From positions 156,551-220,550 of the forward strand of contig JABLTJ010000007.1 of the NCBI GenBank assembly GCA_013166775.1: a stretch of DNA of 64,000 bases. The letters run 5' to 3'. Below are positions 33,544 through 43,129 of this stretch, in pieces (within the stretch, counting starts at the first letter, position 1; every line of letters starts with the position of its first letter). Under the pieces are notes generated by a model, which saw nothing but the letters and a program-made list of their open reading frames with translations, was not told the DNA's origin and did not search any database. Made by a program: the position numbers and the translations under genes. Origin of the DNA: Promethearchaeati archaeon. GTDB lineage: Archaea > Asgardarchaeota > Heimdallarchaeia > Heimdallarchaeales > Heimdallarchaeaceae.

Positions 33544-34728
33544 TTGGACATACCTGAAGGATACTGGGGGATATACAAAGACAAAGAGAACATGCCTTTA
33601 GAAAGATTCGATCCTTTTCGAACTATAATCAATGAGTTTGGAACTAAAGTTGGGCATATTACACAATTTTCTCCTTTAAGAGGAATTCGACCTTTTGAAC
33701 ATAGAGAAAATAATCAGGAGAATACTGAGATTTCTAGTCCTGCAGATGATTCATTCTGTAAGATTATTAGAGGAGATTTACCTGCAGTTGTACTTTCATT
33801 AGGTAAGCAAGTTGGTAAACACCCATTAAGCGTCAAATCAGAGAAAACCAATTTATGTAAGTATTCTGCAATTTCAATAGTTAACCTATTCACACCAATG
33901 GCTCGAGTTCTATATGAACATACACAATCACTTGATTTAGTACAGGATAAAAGTGTTGGAATTGGTATTGTTCACCTTATTACAAATCATTATGATACGC
34001 TTTCAGAAACTTCAATTAGAGAAACTGTAGATCTATTACTCACAACACAGATAGCACAAAAAAACAGCATACAAGTTCTAAAAGAGAAATATAATACGAA
34101 TAGATTAACAACACTGCATTTCTTTAATATTGGAGAAGAAGCAGGCGCTAGTATTTGTCATCTTCATTCACAGACTTACATATATGCAAATGATATTGGA
34201 CATGGCTGGACTTCTCTTGGATTTTTAAGTGTGCCAGGATTTCATAAAAAAAAGATGGAAAATGAAAACTATTGTTTAGCTTGTGAGTTAGTAAAGAATA
34301 GAGAGAAATTAAAAGATCCAATTGAACAAGAGCTTATAGTTGAAGAAAGGATCGTTTTCGAGAATGAAGGATGGATACTTCTCACAGCTTTTGCTCCAGA
34401 GCGAGATGGACAGTTAAGATTAATACCTAAGAAGCATACGTCAAAATTCTATGAACTTGATGAAAAACAAATTTATGATTTAGCTGAAGCTCTTGTAGTA
34501 GCTAATAAAGCTCTAGATAAATTCGTAAAGATGGCTCATCCTAGTATGAATCTATTACAAGATCGGAACATTCTTTTCAGACAAGAAAATGTTGGTTACA
34601 ATTCTGACATGCATATGCTAATAGATATCATCCCAATCCAAAGAATAGGAGGAGCTGAAATAATGGAAACATACAGAATTGCGACTATGTTTCCAGAGGA
34701 TGTAGCAAAAATTATGAAAGAAGAATAG
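33544..34728 (+). CDS. GalT-like nucleotidyltransferase (HIT superfamily)
   Basis: The 394 residues resemble galactose-1-phosphate uridylyltransferases. The active-site segment is ASICHLHSQTY, in which the HxHxQ pattern provides the nucleotidylated histidine. The second HIT-like half contains RDGQLRLIPKKHTSKFYEL. A CLACEL pair and an upstream cysteine could bind zinc or iron as in GalT. The start is TTG with a strong ribosome site. As first gene of the cluster GalT-GH57-GlgA it may transfer a nucleotide to or from a hexose-1-phosphate feeding glycogen (an ADP-glucose or UDP-sugar role is inference). Confidence 0.78.
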   Translation: MDIPEGYWGIYKDKENMPLERFDPFRTIINEFGTKVGHITQFSPLRGIRPFEHRENNQENTEISSPADDSFCKIIRGDLPAVVLSLGKQVGKHPLSVKSEKTNLCKYSAISIVNLFTPMARVLYEHTQSLDLVQDKSVGIGIVHLITNHYDTLSETSIRETVDLLLTTQIAQKNSIQVLKEKYNTNRLTTLHFFNIGEEAGASICHLHSQTYIYANDIGHGWTSLGFLSVPGFHKKKMENENYCLACELVKNREKLKDPIEQELIVEERIVFENEGWILLTAFAPERDGQLRLIPKKHTSKFYELDEKQIYDLAEALVVANKALDKFVKMAHPSMNLLQDRNILFRQENVGYNSDMHMLIDIIPIQRIGGAEIMETYRIATMFPEDVAKIMKEE

Positions 34729-34762
34729 AAAAACTTCACTTTTAAATTAGGAGAGTTTATAC

Positions 34763-35932
34763 ATGAATACCAAGAAAAAAGTTCCAGTAGTTTTTGTTCT
34801 CCATGCTTACCAACCAGTTACTCAAGATGAAAAAATACTAAAAAGAATAATAAACAATTGTTATCTCCCATTCCTAAAATTACTTGTTAAAAAACCTGAA
34901 ATTAAAATCAATTTAAATATAACTGGGTGTCTTTTAGAAAAACTAGCAATAAAATATCCTGAAGTCTTGGAATTATTGGAAAAAGCAATTCAAGCAAATC
35001 AAGTTGAAATAATGGGTTCAGCTTTTTATCATCCAATACTGCCTCTTTTATCACCTCAAGATCAGCGTTATCAAATCAAGAAACAGAAAGAAACTGTCCA
35101 TAATATTTTAGGTGTAAATACCGGCGTTTTTTTCCCACCTGAACTTGCAATTTCAATGGATCTTATTCCACAAATTATTAAGGAAGGATATGAGATTTTA
35201 GTTGCTCCTGATAATATCAGTTACCATCCTTTTGGTGGAATTTATGAACTAGAGAACGGAAGGAATATTCTTGTACTTAAGAGAAACAAAAAGATAAGCA
35301 ATAAAATATCATTTGATTTCTATAATCAAGAACTTGAAGAAGTTATTGAAGATATGGAGAAAACATATAGTTTAACAAACTACCCCATAGTTCTAGCAAT
35401 GGATTTGGAAACATTTGGTGAGCATCATGAAAATTACTATAAGTTCTTTTTCGAAATTTGTGAAAAAATCGAGACATCTACACTTACTTTGAGTTTAAGG
35501 AAATTTCCAAATGATGTTTTTATTGAAACATTTAATACAACTACTTGGTCAACTAGTGACAAGGATCTCGAAGAATCAAATCCTTTCCCTTTATGGAGTC
35601 ATCCCCTCAATCCAATTCATCAATTGCAACAGAGCCATATTCAATTATTAGAGAGAGTAAGAGAGTTTATCAACAGTGGTGATTGGTTTGATGATTATCA
35701 AGCATCTCATTATTCTTGCCAATTCTGGTGGGCTTCCAGAGATTGGTGGGCTTCTGAATTAATCCTTTTAGGATTACAACTTCAAAGGGAAACTTTGTTA
35801 AAAATGATTGAAGTTTTACCAAATAAGTCAAAACAAATAATTTTTAATCTATCCAATGACATCATTCAAAGGATAGTAGACATTATAGCAGTAATAGAGG
35901 TTCAAAATGAAGATAGCATTCATATCAGCTGA
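34763..35932 (+). CDS. Glycoside hydrolase family 57 enzyme (alpha-amylase/glucanotransferase type)
   Basis: The 389 residues begin with FVLHAYQPV, a variant of the GH57 HQP motif. The catalytic motifs follow: FFPPELAIS, whose glutamate is the nucleophile position, and MDLETFGEHH, which carries the acid/base aspartate. W-rich segments near the C-terminus (CQFWWASRDWWASEL) match the GH57 helical domain. It acts on alpha-1,4-glucans. Its coding end overlaps the glycogen synthase start by 26 bases, so the two are translated together. AGGAGA precedes the ATG. Debranching, hydrolysis or transglycosylation cannot be separated by eye. Confidence 0.88.
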   Translation: MNTKKKVPVVFVLHAYQPVTQDEKILKRIINNCYLPFLKLLVKKPEIKINLNITGCLLEKLAIKYPEVLELLEKAIQANQVEIMGSAFYHPILPLLSPQDQRYQIKKQKETVHNILGVNTGVFFPPELAISMDLIPQIIKEGYEILVAPDNISYHPFGGIYELENGRNILVLKRNKKISNKISFDFYNQELEEVIEDMEKTYSLTNYPIVLAMDLETFGEHHENYYKFFFEICEKIETSTLTLSLRKFPNDVFIETFNTTTWSTSDKDLEESNPFPLWSHPLNPIHQLQQSHIQLLERVREFINSGDWFDDYQASHYSCQFWWASRDWWASELILLGLQLQRETLLKMIEVLPNKSKQIIFNLSNDIIQRIVDIIAVIEVQNEDSIHIS

Positions 35933-37361
35933 AGTAGCACCATTTTCAAAAACAGGCGGTTTAGGAGATGTCTCCTCTGCATTTCCTAAAGCAATGCAAG
36001 GACTAAAACACCGAATATTAATTATTTCTCCACTCTATAAAATGATTGACGCTAAAAAATTCAGATTACAGATTGTAAAGAAAAATCTAACAGTTACTAT
36101 AGGTGAAAAAACAGAATTGTTTGATCTCTATGTTTCTTTTATACCTCACTCCAAAGTTCCAATTTACTTTATTAAGAATTCTTACTTATACAGGGATGGA
36201 ATTTACGGTGATGAAACAGGCGAGGATTATCCAGATAGCGCATATAGGTTCATCACTTTTTCAAAAGCAGTCTTCGAAGCTCTGAAGTGGTTAAAATTTT
36301 CTCCAGATATCATCCATGTAAATGACTGGCATACAGGTCTTTTACCATTTTATCTTAAAACTGAATATAGAGAGATTGATCTATTTAGAAAAACAAAATC
36401 TGTTTTTACAATCCACAATATAGGTTATCAAGGTATATACCCTCTAGAAGACATTGTAGATGCTCAAATCCCAGAAATTTACTTCAGTGAGGAACTGTTA
36501 GGTTTCTACGATCAAGTTAATTTTATGAAAGCTGCTGTAGTTTATGCTGATGCCGTTACAACAGTTAGTTCGAAGTATTCAGAAGAGATTCAAACTAAGG
36601 AATTTGGTTATGGATTAGAAGAGTACATAAAAGAACGAAAAGAAGATCTTTTTGGGATTGTCCATGGAATTGATTTAACTGTTTGGAACCCAAAGAATGA
36701 TAAATTATTAGTTAAGAAATATGATTCAAAAAATTTGGATAAGAAAGCTGAAAATAAGAGTTATCTTCAAGAAAAACTCAATCTTAATCTTTCAAAAGAA
36801 CCAGTCTTAGGTATTATTTCAAGACTTGCCACACAAAAAGGTTTGGACTTAATTCTCGAAAAATTCGATGATATGATGAATCTCAAGATTCAGATTATTC
36901 TCCTAGGTACAGGAGATCCAAAACTGGAAAAGAAATTCAAAGAAAAGGAAGAGAAATATCCTGAAGATTGTTCTATCAATATAATGTTTGATAACGTTCT
37001 AGCTCATCAAATAGAAGCTGCATCAGATATGTTCCTAATGCCTAGTGCATATGAACCCTGTGGTTTAAATCAAATGTATTCAATGCTTTATGGAGCTGTT
37101 CCCATTGTCAGAAATACAGGTGGATTATCTGATACTGTTGAAGATTATGATAACGAGACAGGAGATGGATCTGGATTTGTTTTTGAATCAATGGATGCAG
37201 ATGAATTCTTCAAAGCAGTAGAAAGAGCTGTTAAATTATACAAAGAAGAACCAGAGAAATGGACACAATTGCAGCGAAGAATAATGGATAAAGATTTTTC
37301 ATGGAAGAATGCTGCAAAACGTTGGGAGCAAGTTTATCAGTACGCTCTTAATAAAAAATAA
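35907..37361 (+). CDS. glgA: Glycogen synthase (GT5)
   Basis: The 484 residues have the GT5 N-terminal MKIAFISAEVAPFSKTGGLGDV, where KTGGL binds ADP-glucose, then HVNDWHTGLLP and FTIHNIGYQG. In the C-terminal domain they have ISRLATQKGLDLIL and the acceptor/catalytic region PSAYEPCGLNQMYSMLYGAVPIVRNTGGL. It elongates alpha-1,4-glucan from ADP- or UDP-glucose. GAGG lies 7 bases before the ATG, inside the GH57 gene. It is the last gene of the GalT-GH57-GlgA operon. Confidence 0.95.
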   Translation: MKIAFISAEVAPFSKTGGLGDVSSAFPKAMQGLKHRILIISPLYKMIDAKKFRLQIVKKNLTVTIGEKTELFDLYVSFIPHSKVPIYFIKNSYLYRDGIYGDETGEDYPDSAYRFITFSKAVFEALKWLKFSPDIIHVNDWHTGLLPFYLKTEYREIDLFRKTKSVFTIHNIGYQGIYPLEDIVDAQIPEIYFSEELLGFYDQVNFMKAAVVYADAVTTVSSKYSEEIQTKEFGYGLEEYIKERKEDLFGIVHGIDLTVWNPKNDKLLVKKYDSKNLDKKAENKSYLQEKLNLNLSKEPVLGIISRLATQKGLDLILEKFDDMMNLKIQIILLGTGDPKLEKKFKEKEEKYPEDCSINIMFDNVLAHQIEAASDMFLMPSAYEPCGLNQMYSMLYGAVPIVRNTGGLSDTVEDYDNETGDGSGFVFESMDADEFFKAVERAVKLYKEEPEKWTQLQRRIMDKDFSWKNAAKRWEQVYQYALNKK

Positions 37362-37378
37362 ATAAAGATTTAACCTTT

Positions 37379-38872
37379 TCATTTTTGTTTTTTCTTTCTC
37401 ATATAACTTAAGTATGAACTAATTGAGAATAATGAAAGAGAAAGAAAAATAGTGAAAATCTCTGAATGAATTGTTTCCGAAGTTGTTAGAAACGGTACTA
37501 TTGGAGATGATAAAGGATAAGGGTCTATATTCTCTGCGGTACCATCAATTGAATACTCCTTTCCTTTTCTGGAATTTGACCAATAATTCCCCTCTTTTAA
37601 AGAAATATCATACCAAAGATTCTCCTCTCCATTGTCATTTGCTTGTGAAGAAGAATCTTGTTTATTATTCACAAAAGTATTGTGATGAATCTGATTGTAT
37701 TTTGAAGATTTGTTCAGGTAAACACAATAATCAGAACTGGATTGGATTAGGTTGTAAGAAATAGTTGTATATTTAGCATAAGCTAATTCTATACCATTCT
37801 TTTGATTTTCATAAATAACATTCCATGATACATCAGTATAGAACGAATAGAAGAAGGTTATTCCGTTATCTTTATTCAATGAGATAGTATTATCTTTGAT
37901 TACTGAAGAGTTATCTTCATTCAAATAGATACCAAAACGATTTTCTAGAACTGTGTTATTAGTTATTATTGAAGATTCTGCAATTGACAAACGAATCCCC
38001 TCTTCTTTATTCAGAGAACAATTATTATATTCCACTATATCATATTCTGTGAAAGTCAAAGTTATTCCATCCATATTATTGATGCAAGTATTGTTTTTCA
38101 CCAAGCATTCATCAGAGAAATAGATATAGATCCCACGATTTTCATTGTTTTTACATGTGTTATTGATTACAGAGGTTTGATCACTCGAATATAGACGGAT
38201 GCCATTAAGATTATCATTACAGATATTATCAGAGACAAAGGAATATTCTGAAAGAGAAAAATTGATCCCACTATAGCCATTGCCAGAGCAATTATTATTA
38301 AAGACAGTTGAATTTCCTGAATAAGACAGTATTATACCATCTTCAATGTTTTCTGTACAATAATTGTCACTAAGAATACATAAGGGGGAATTCTGTAATC
38401 GAATTCCGTACCAAATACTATTTCTGCAGGTATTTCCCGTGATGATAGTTGAAGGTGAGGATTTTACCCTGATGCATGAATAATCATGATTTTCACTGAC
38501 ATTGTTAATTATTACAGCTGTACCATTCGCAACACCATTTATGTAAATTCCATCAACTTCTGCATCAACATAGCAATTACTTACAACAAAGTATTTTGAA
38601 GTGTTAGTAATATAAATTCCATTTGAATCAGTAGTGATTATTTCAAGAGAATCTATCAAAAAAGGAAGTTCTTGCGTTCCATCTCCTGAAAAACCATAAT
38701 CGGTGAAATTTACATCAGAAGATATGATAACAGGATTGGATTGTAATAGTTTTGGATTTTCTCCTTTGATTATGTCAGTATTTTCTATCGAAGAGGATGG
38801 ATTAGCATAACAGAAGAAAGAGACAAAAAACAATCCAAAAATGACCATCAAATAAATTATTCTGTTTCTCAT
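37379..38872 (-). CDS. Secreted right-handed beta-helix repeat protein (NosD-like), membrane anchored
   Basis: The start is the ATG at 38872: AAGGAG is 6 bases upstream and a signal peptide follows (MRNRIIYLMVIFGLFFVSFF). A longer frame to 38998 lacks these and would overlap the branching enzyme gene. About 497 residues contain many 22-24-residue parallel beta-helix repeats rich in asparagine, of the type NNTCxNNxxGIxLxxS. A C-terminal hydrophobic helix follows (EIFTIFLSLSLFSISSYLSY), ending RKKKQK. It is a cell-surface protein with a carbohydrate-binding or lyase-like fold, function unknown. It sits within the glycogen region but is probably unrelated. Confidence 0.85.
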   Translation of the reverse strand: MRNRIIYLMVIFGLFFVSFFCYANPSSSIENTDIIKGENPKLLQSNPVIISSDVNFTDYGFSGDGTQELPFLIDSLEIITTDSNGIYITNTSKYFVVSNCYVDAEVDGIYINGVANGTAVIINNVSENHDYSCIRVKSSPSTIITGNTCRNSIWYGIRLQNSPLCILSDNYCTENIEDGIILSYSGNSTVFNNNCSGNGYSGINFSLSEYSFVSDNICNDNLNGIRLYSSDQTSVINNTCKNNENRGIYIYFSDECLVKNNTCINNMDGITLTFTEYDIVEYNNCSLNKEEGIRLSIAESSIITNNTVLENRFGIYLNEDNSSVIKDNTISLNKDNGITFFYSFYTDVSWNVIYENQKNGIELAYAKYTTISYNLIQSSSDYCVYLNKSSKYNQIHHNTFVNNKQDSSSQANDNGEENLWYDISLKEGNYWSNSRKGKEYSIDGTAENIDPYPLSSPIVPFLTTSETIHSEIFTIFLSLSLFSISSYLSYMRKKKQK

Positions 38873-38958
38873 TCTTTCTCCTTCTGTAATCCAGTAAGTT
38901 GATTTGTCAAAGTTCTCTGTTAAATGTTGTGCTAAAATGAAGCCAACTGGATTTAGTT

Positions 38959-40665
38959 TCAGGGAATGATAAACCAGTCTTGCACATTCATTCCCCAACC
39001 AATGGAATCTTCTTCTTCTAGTTTTTCCAGAAACTGAAATTCCTGTTCTGTAAGAGGATTCTCACATGCCTTATTGAAAATCTTTTCTAATTTCTTGAAA
39101 TTTTCATAATGCTGAGTAACTCTATGTTCAGCATAATCTCTAGCACTCCAAGTTGAAATGAGAAATTCCCAATCTGATGACGATAGCAGGAATAATTCTC
39201 TACCCATTTGATTGATTATTCTAGTTACAATCTCAAAATAACTGTGGGACTCTTCTCTGTATTTCTTTATTAATTTCAGATATTTTTCTTCGCATTCATA
39301 TATGTATTTCCAACACCACTGATTATCTTGATTTAGCCATATCCAATGGAAATTTCCTTCTCCCCAAGAACCCTCTGGGAGAGAGATAATCTTCTCTTTC
39401 TTTGGAGGATATTTTTCTATGTACTTAGTACCTGTTATAGTTGATATCTCTTCGTCTTCGTTGATTTGGTTTATTACTCTTTCTAGAAATCCAATTCCTT
39501 CGAAAAACCAATGTCCATATAATTCAAAATCGTATGGACTAACTACTATACCTGGAGTTTTTTCTTTTTTATAATAATCCAATAAGCTTTCTTTTGCTAT
39601 CTTGACAAAGTATTCCGAATTTTCATCCAATCTCCCCACAACCCTATCTGGTTCATAGATTTCCTTTTCTCCTAGGTCTTTATCAGGTCCAGTAATCCTC
39701 CAATATCTGTTACCTGATGGCCAATGTTTTTTGTGAAATTCCAAATACCACTGATCACCTGGAAAACCTATATCTCCAGACCAAACCATGACTCCTGTTT
39801 TTTCATCTCTTGTAAAGAAAATCACATCATCTTTTGTATAATGAGGTTTGTATATTGACTCATTTGTTCCTTTGATCACTTGTTTTTCTTTCTCAATTTG
39901 CTTCCAAAGAAGTTGTAGAGCATCAAATCGTTTTAGATAAGCACCTATTCCTTCTCCTCCTCTTAGCAGAGGTGTATCTATTATGAAATATTTGATATTA
40001 TTTAGAGATAGGAAATATTCTACACCTTTTCTTTCTAGCTCTTCTCCTGTAATTGGATTCTTCCATCTATACCCAGGTCGATAGGCCAATTCAGGTAACC
40101 AAATCCCATCAGAATTCTCTTTACCAAAATGCTTCTTGTAAATTTCTTGCCCAGCTCTAATTTGAGCATATACAGATTCCTCTTTCCCTAACAAAGGTAG
40201 ATAACCATGAGTAGCTCCACTAGATATAATCTCAATTGCGTTTTTCTCTTGTAGATATTTGTATCCTCCAAGCAAGTCTTTGTGAAATCTTTCTGTAAAT
40301 TGTTGTTTAACAGATGAATAGTACTCTGCCCATCTTTCTGCTAATTTTGCTGTTTCATGATCTCCTACCCAATTGAAATGATCTTTGTCGTTATAACTAG
40401 CATCAATTCTATCTTGCAGATATCCAGCAAATCCTTCTTTGAATCTAGGATGAGCTAATTGTTCAGCAAGAACCGGAGTGATTCCAACAGTGAGCATTTC
40501 TGTGTAGCCTTTCTGTTCATAAAGATTGGCTAACATTGATAATGTTGGACAATATGTCTCAGCTCCAGCTTCCCACAACCAAGCCTCTCCATGCGGCCAG
40601 GATCCTTGTTCTAATACCCAAGGTAAATGTCCATGTAAAACGAAATTGAGATAACCTTTTATCAT
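38959..40665 (-). CDS. GH57 1,4-alpha-glucan branching enzyme
   Basis: The 568 residues begin GYLNFVLHGHLPWV, the HxHxP motif of GH57 branching enzymes. They carry IWLPELAYRPGYRW with the nucleophile glutamate and SPYDFELYGHWFFEG with the acid/base aspartate. The C-terminal helical domain (DUF1957 region) follows. This is the archaeal type of branching enzyme, making alpha-1,6 branches in glycogen. It stands on the strand opposite to glgA and is upstream of the beta-helix gene by 86 bases. Confidence 0.92.
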   Translation of the reverse strand: MIKGYLNFVLHGHLPWVLEQGSWPHGEAWLWEAGAETYCPTLSMLANLYEQKGYTEMLTVGITPVLAEQLAHPRFKEGFAGYLQDRIDASYNDKDHFNWVGDHETAKLAERWAEYYSSVKQQFTERFHKDLLGGYKYLQEKNAIEIISSGATHGYLPLLGKEESVYAQIRAGQEIYKKHFGKENSDGIWLPELAYRPGYRWKNPITGEELERKGVEYFLSLNNIKYFIIDTPLLRGGEGIGAYLKRFDALQLLWKQIEKEKQVIKGTNESIYKPHYTKDDVIFFTRDEKTGVMVWSGDIGFPGDQWYLEFHKKHWPSGNRYWRITGPDKDLGEKEIYEPDRVVGRLDENSEYFVKIAKESLLDYYKKEKTPGIVVSPYDFELYGHWFFEGIGFLERVINQINEDEEISTITGTKYIEKYPPKKEKIISLPEGSWGEGNFHWIWLNQDNQWCWKYIYECEEKYLKLIKKYREESHSYFEIVTRIINQMGRELFLLSSSDWEFLISTWSARDYAEHRVTQHYENFKKLEKIFNKACENPLTEQEFQFLEKLEEEDSIGWGMNVQDWFIIP

Positions 40666-40726
40666 TATATCTTGCTTTGATATCTTCTTTTTTAACTTTA
40701 TTGTAAAGAATTATCTAACTGAAAGA

Positions 40727-41053
40727 TTAGAACAGATTATGTGGATAATGGTCTCTGACGATTAAGTCTACTCCGCATTTAGTACAGAATTGCTCTCTTT
40801 CATCCATTTGTTTTCCACATTTAGGGCAGTAATTTGAATATGGTTCTTCTCTCTTATCATTATCAGCTTCAGCTACAATACGTTCAAGGGGGATTTTTGG
40901 TCTCCTAATATTTTCTGGAAATTCTCTATTTGAACTACTGTTTCTTTTGAAGAACCATCCGATAAAGAATCCTGCTAGTAGAAGAGTTATACAAATCAAA
41001 AGGAAAACTAAAACATCAAGAGTTAAAGTTCCTAAAATTGCCATTTTTATCAA
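40727..41053 (-). CDS. Small membrane protein with C-terminal zinc ribbon
   Basis: The 108 residues have one hydrophobic helix near residues 9-33 (LDVLVFLLICITLLLAGFFI). A basic linker follows, then the C-terminal zinc ribbon YCPKCGKQMDEREQFCTKCG. The zinc domain would be cytoplasmic. The family is not known. It lies between the branching enzyme and the phosphohexomutase-like gene. Confidence 0.68.
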   Translation of the reverse strand: MIKMAILGTLTLDVLVFLLICITLLLAGFFIGWFFKRNSSSNREFPENIRRPKIPLERIVAEADNDKREEPYSNYCPKCGKQMDEREQFCTKCGVDLIVRDHYPHNLF

Positions 41054-41090
41054 GTTGCTTTTCTGAAATTATTTATTAAAGATTAGTAAT

Positions 41091-42569
41091 TCACAAAAAT
41101 TGCACACTATCAGAGTGTTCATTGTCGATTGATTCAACTAATTGGATAGTTTTTTCCATAAGCTTTGTTCTGACATCTTTATCTTTTGCACATATCTTAA
41201 TTGCTACTTTATTGGGTACTATAGTGGTTTGAATATGACACCAAGAATTATTTTCCTCAATGATTTTAACTCCATGTAATGTGTTTATTGTTTTATATTC
41301 ATTATCTGCCTCGTATAGTTTCTTAAATAGATATTCAGCATTAGAGAATAGAGAATAAGTTGTTTCTTCAATTAAGGTTTTTTCAATAATATCTTTTTCC
41401 TCTACAAAGGAAGATATGTAGCGATGTTTTTCATTTCGAGCAAATGCGGATAGTAAAAGTAGAGTAGATGCAAAAGGTTCAGACTCATTTGAGATTGTTG
41501 GGTGGATATAATTACCTTGTTCATTCGCTCCAAATATTGCTCTATTGAATTGCATTGATCTAGAAATTTCTCCTGGAGTGTCATGTGAGTATTTTACAGA
41601 TATATTATTTTCTTTCAACCAATTTTCCAACGTCCATAAAGTATCTGTTAAAATTACAAGACCTTTATCACGTCCTATCATTTTGTGTTCTGTGAGTATG
41701 GTTGCAATGATGTAAGATTCAATTATTTTACCATTTTCATCTATGTACAAAACTCTTGACCCACTTGGATCAAAAGCAATTCCTAAATCTGCTTTTGCTG
41801 CAACAACTGTTCTGGAAAGAATTGAAAGAGAATTTGGACTGGGTAAAGATTCTGGGATACCTTCGGGTTTATATGAATTCAATGTTAAAATATTAAAACC
41901 TAGTTCAGCTAGAACATTAGGGAAAATTTCTGCTACAGGTCCAAGAGCACAATCCATAACAATAGAGAAATTCTGTTCTCTTAGTACATCCATTCCCAAA
42001 GCTGAACTTATTGCCGCTCTGTAAAGATCATTAGCTTGCTGAACGGATAATATATCAGCTATTTTATCAGGTGTTGCTCGTTTGATTTTTTTGTTTTGTA
42101 TTTTCTCTTTAGCAAAGATTTCAGAAAAAGGTAACTCAACACCAGTTTGATCAAACATTCTAACATTGATCTTTTCAGGAGAACGATGAGCAGCTGCAAA
42201 ATGAACTCCTGCATGGGCACTAAATCTTCTAATTGCAAATTGCAGAACTGGTAGAGAACATGCATGAAGTTCAAAAACTGTAGTTCCAACACTGATTAAT
42301 CCTGCATTGAATGCACGACTTATCATTCTTGTATCTTTTCTGAAATCCCTAGCTGAAACAACCACTGCTTCTTCTCCTCCCAAATACTCCCCCAAAATTG
42401 CTCCAAGGGTGGATGCTATCTCAGGAGATAGCTCACTTGCAGTTCCAGCTAATCTATTTTTTCTATATAGGTGAGAGAAATCATATACAATCTCTGAATT
42501 CATTACATTTGAAAATATTCCTTTAGTGCATTTAAAGTTGTTTAAGGATAAAATAGAATTAGATTTCAT
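41091..42569 (-). CDS. Degenerate phosphohexomutase homologue (probable pseudoenzyme)
   Basis: The 492 residues align along their whole length with phosphoglucomutase/phosphomannomutase, for example RKNRLAGTASELSPEIASTLG and YKPEGIPESLPSPN. All three active-site motifs are changed. The phosphoserine loop TASHNP is AAAHRS (residues 125-130, no serine at the phosphorylated position). The metal loop DGDADR is DPSGSR (267-272). The sugar loop GGEQSG is GANEQG (347-352). Mutase activity is therefore unlikely, and a regulatory or binding role is inferred. The first ATG overlaps the VKOR gene by 11 bases; Met23 (42503) is an alternative start. Confidence 0.82.
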   Translation of the reverse strand: MKSNSILSLNNFKCTKGIFSNVMNSEIVYDFSHLYRKNRLAGTASELSPEIASTLGAILGEYLGGEEAVVVSARDFRKDTRMISRAFNAGLISVGTTVFELHACSLPVLQFAIRRFSAHAGVHFAAAHRSPEKINVRMFDQTGVELPFSEIFAKEKIQNKKIKRATPDKIADILSVQQANDLYRAAISSALGMDVLREQNFSIVMDCALGPVAEIFPNVLAELGFNILTLNSYKPEGIPESLPSPNSLSILSRTVVAAKADLGIAFDPSGSRVLYIDENGKIIESYIIATILTEHKMIGRDKGLVILTDTLWTLENWLKENNISVKYSHDTPGEISRSMQFNRAIFGANEQGNYIHPTISNESEPFASTLLLLSAFARNEKHRYISSFVEEKDIIEKTLIEETTYSLFSNAEYLFKKLYEADNEYKTINTLHGVKIIEENNSWCHIQTTIVPNKVAIKICAKDKDVRTKLMEKTIQLVESIDNEHSDSVQFL

Positions 42570-43053
42570 TCTGTTTCAACATGTTCCAAAAATCAAGATC
42601 AGAGTATATCTTTGGGAAGGATTTTGCTTTTGCTATTAGAATTAGAACAAAAAGTGCAATGGAACAGATTGCAGAAAGAAGACAGAATTCACATATATTC
42701 TTGATTACTACAAATTCAACAATTGTCAAGTAAATGGAAAATCCTGCACCCCATAAACTTGTTAATGGAAGAAAAAAACTTAACCAGTATTTATTTTGTT
42801 GAAAAATTGACAAAAAGAGCAACAGAATAAGTGTGATGTAGAACAAGACTCCCCACAGACTTACATGAACACCTAAAAATATAGATCTTTCATGTGTACT
42901 TACTGCTGAACAATCAAACATACCTACATCTATCAAACAACGATATATATTGGCTTTTGCAGAATATAAAAGATACAATGCATCAATAAAACCAATCAAA
43001 GCAACAACCACTGAAATTCTCAGTAACATGCTCCTTTTCTTACTTTCTGTCAT
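42559..43053 (-). CDS. Vitamin K epoxide reductase (VKOR) family protein
   Basis: The 164-residue protein has four or five hydrophobic spans. The loop after the first span carries the cysteine pair YRCLIDVGMFDC and the conserved SLWGVLFY. The redox centre CEFC (CxxC) is in a later span. It reoxidises thiol-disulfide oxidoreductases outside the membrane by passing electrons to quinone. A possible partner is the thioredoxin-like surface protein at 56730. It is translationally coupled with the phosphohexomutase-like gene. Confidence 0.88.
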   Translation of the reverse strand: MTESKKRSMLLRISVVVALIGFIDALYLLYSAKANIYRCLIDVGMFDCSAVSTHERSIFLGVHVSLWGVLFYITLILLLFLSIFQQNKYWLSFFLPLTSLWGAGFSIYLTIVEFVVIKNICEFCLLSAICSIALFVLILIAKAKSFPKIYSDLDFWNMLKQNEI

Positions 43054-43129
43054 CTTCCTACTTTTAATGCAAATCTATATAAATAATGCTTTCTTAATAT
43101 TATATTGGTAGGATAGCAGAGGGGTTCTG

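Noticed and set aside
36103..36285. Short plus-strand frame within glgA
   Set aside because: It is an out-of-frame shadow of the glycogen synthase gene.
38873..38998. N-terminal extension of the beta-helix protein
   Set aside because: It would place 42 non-hydrophobic residues before a clear signal peptide and overlap the branching enzyme gene. AAGGAG before the ATG at 38872 marks the real start.
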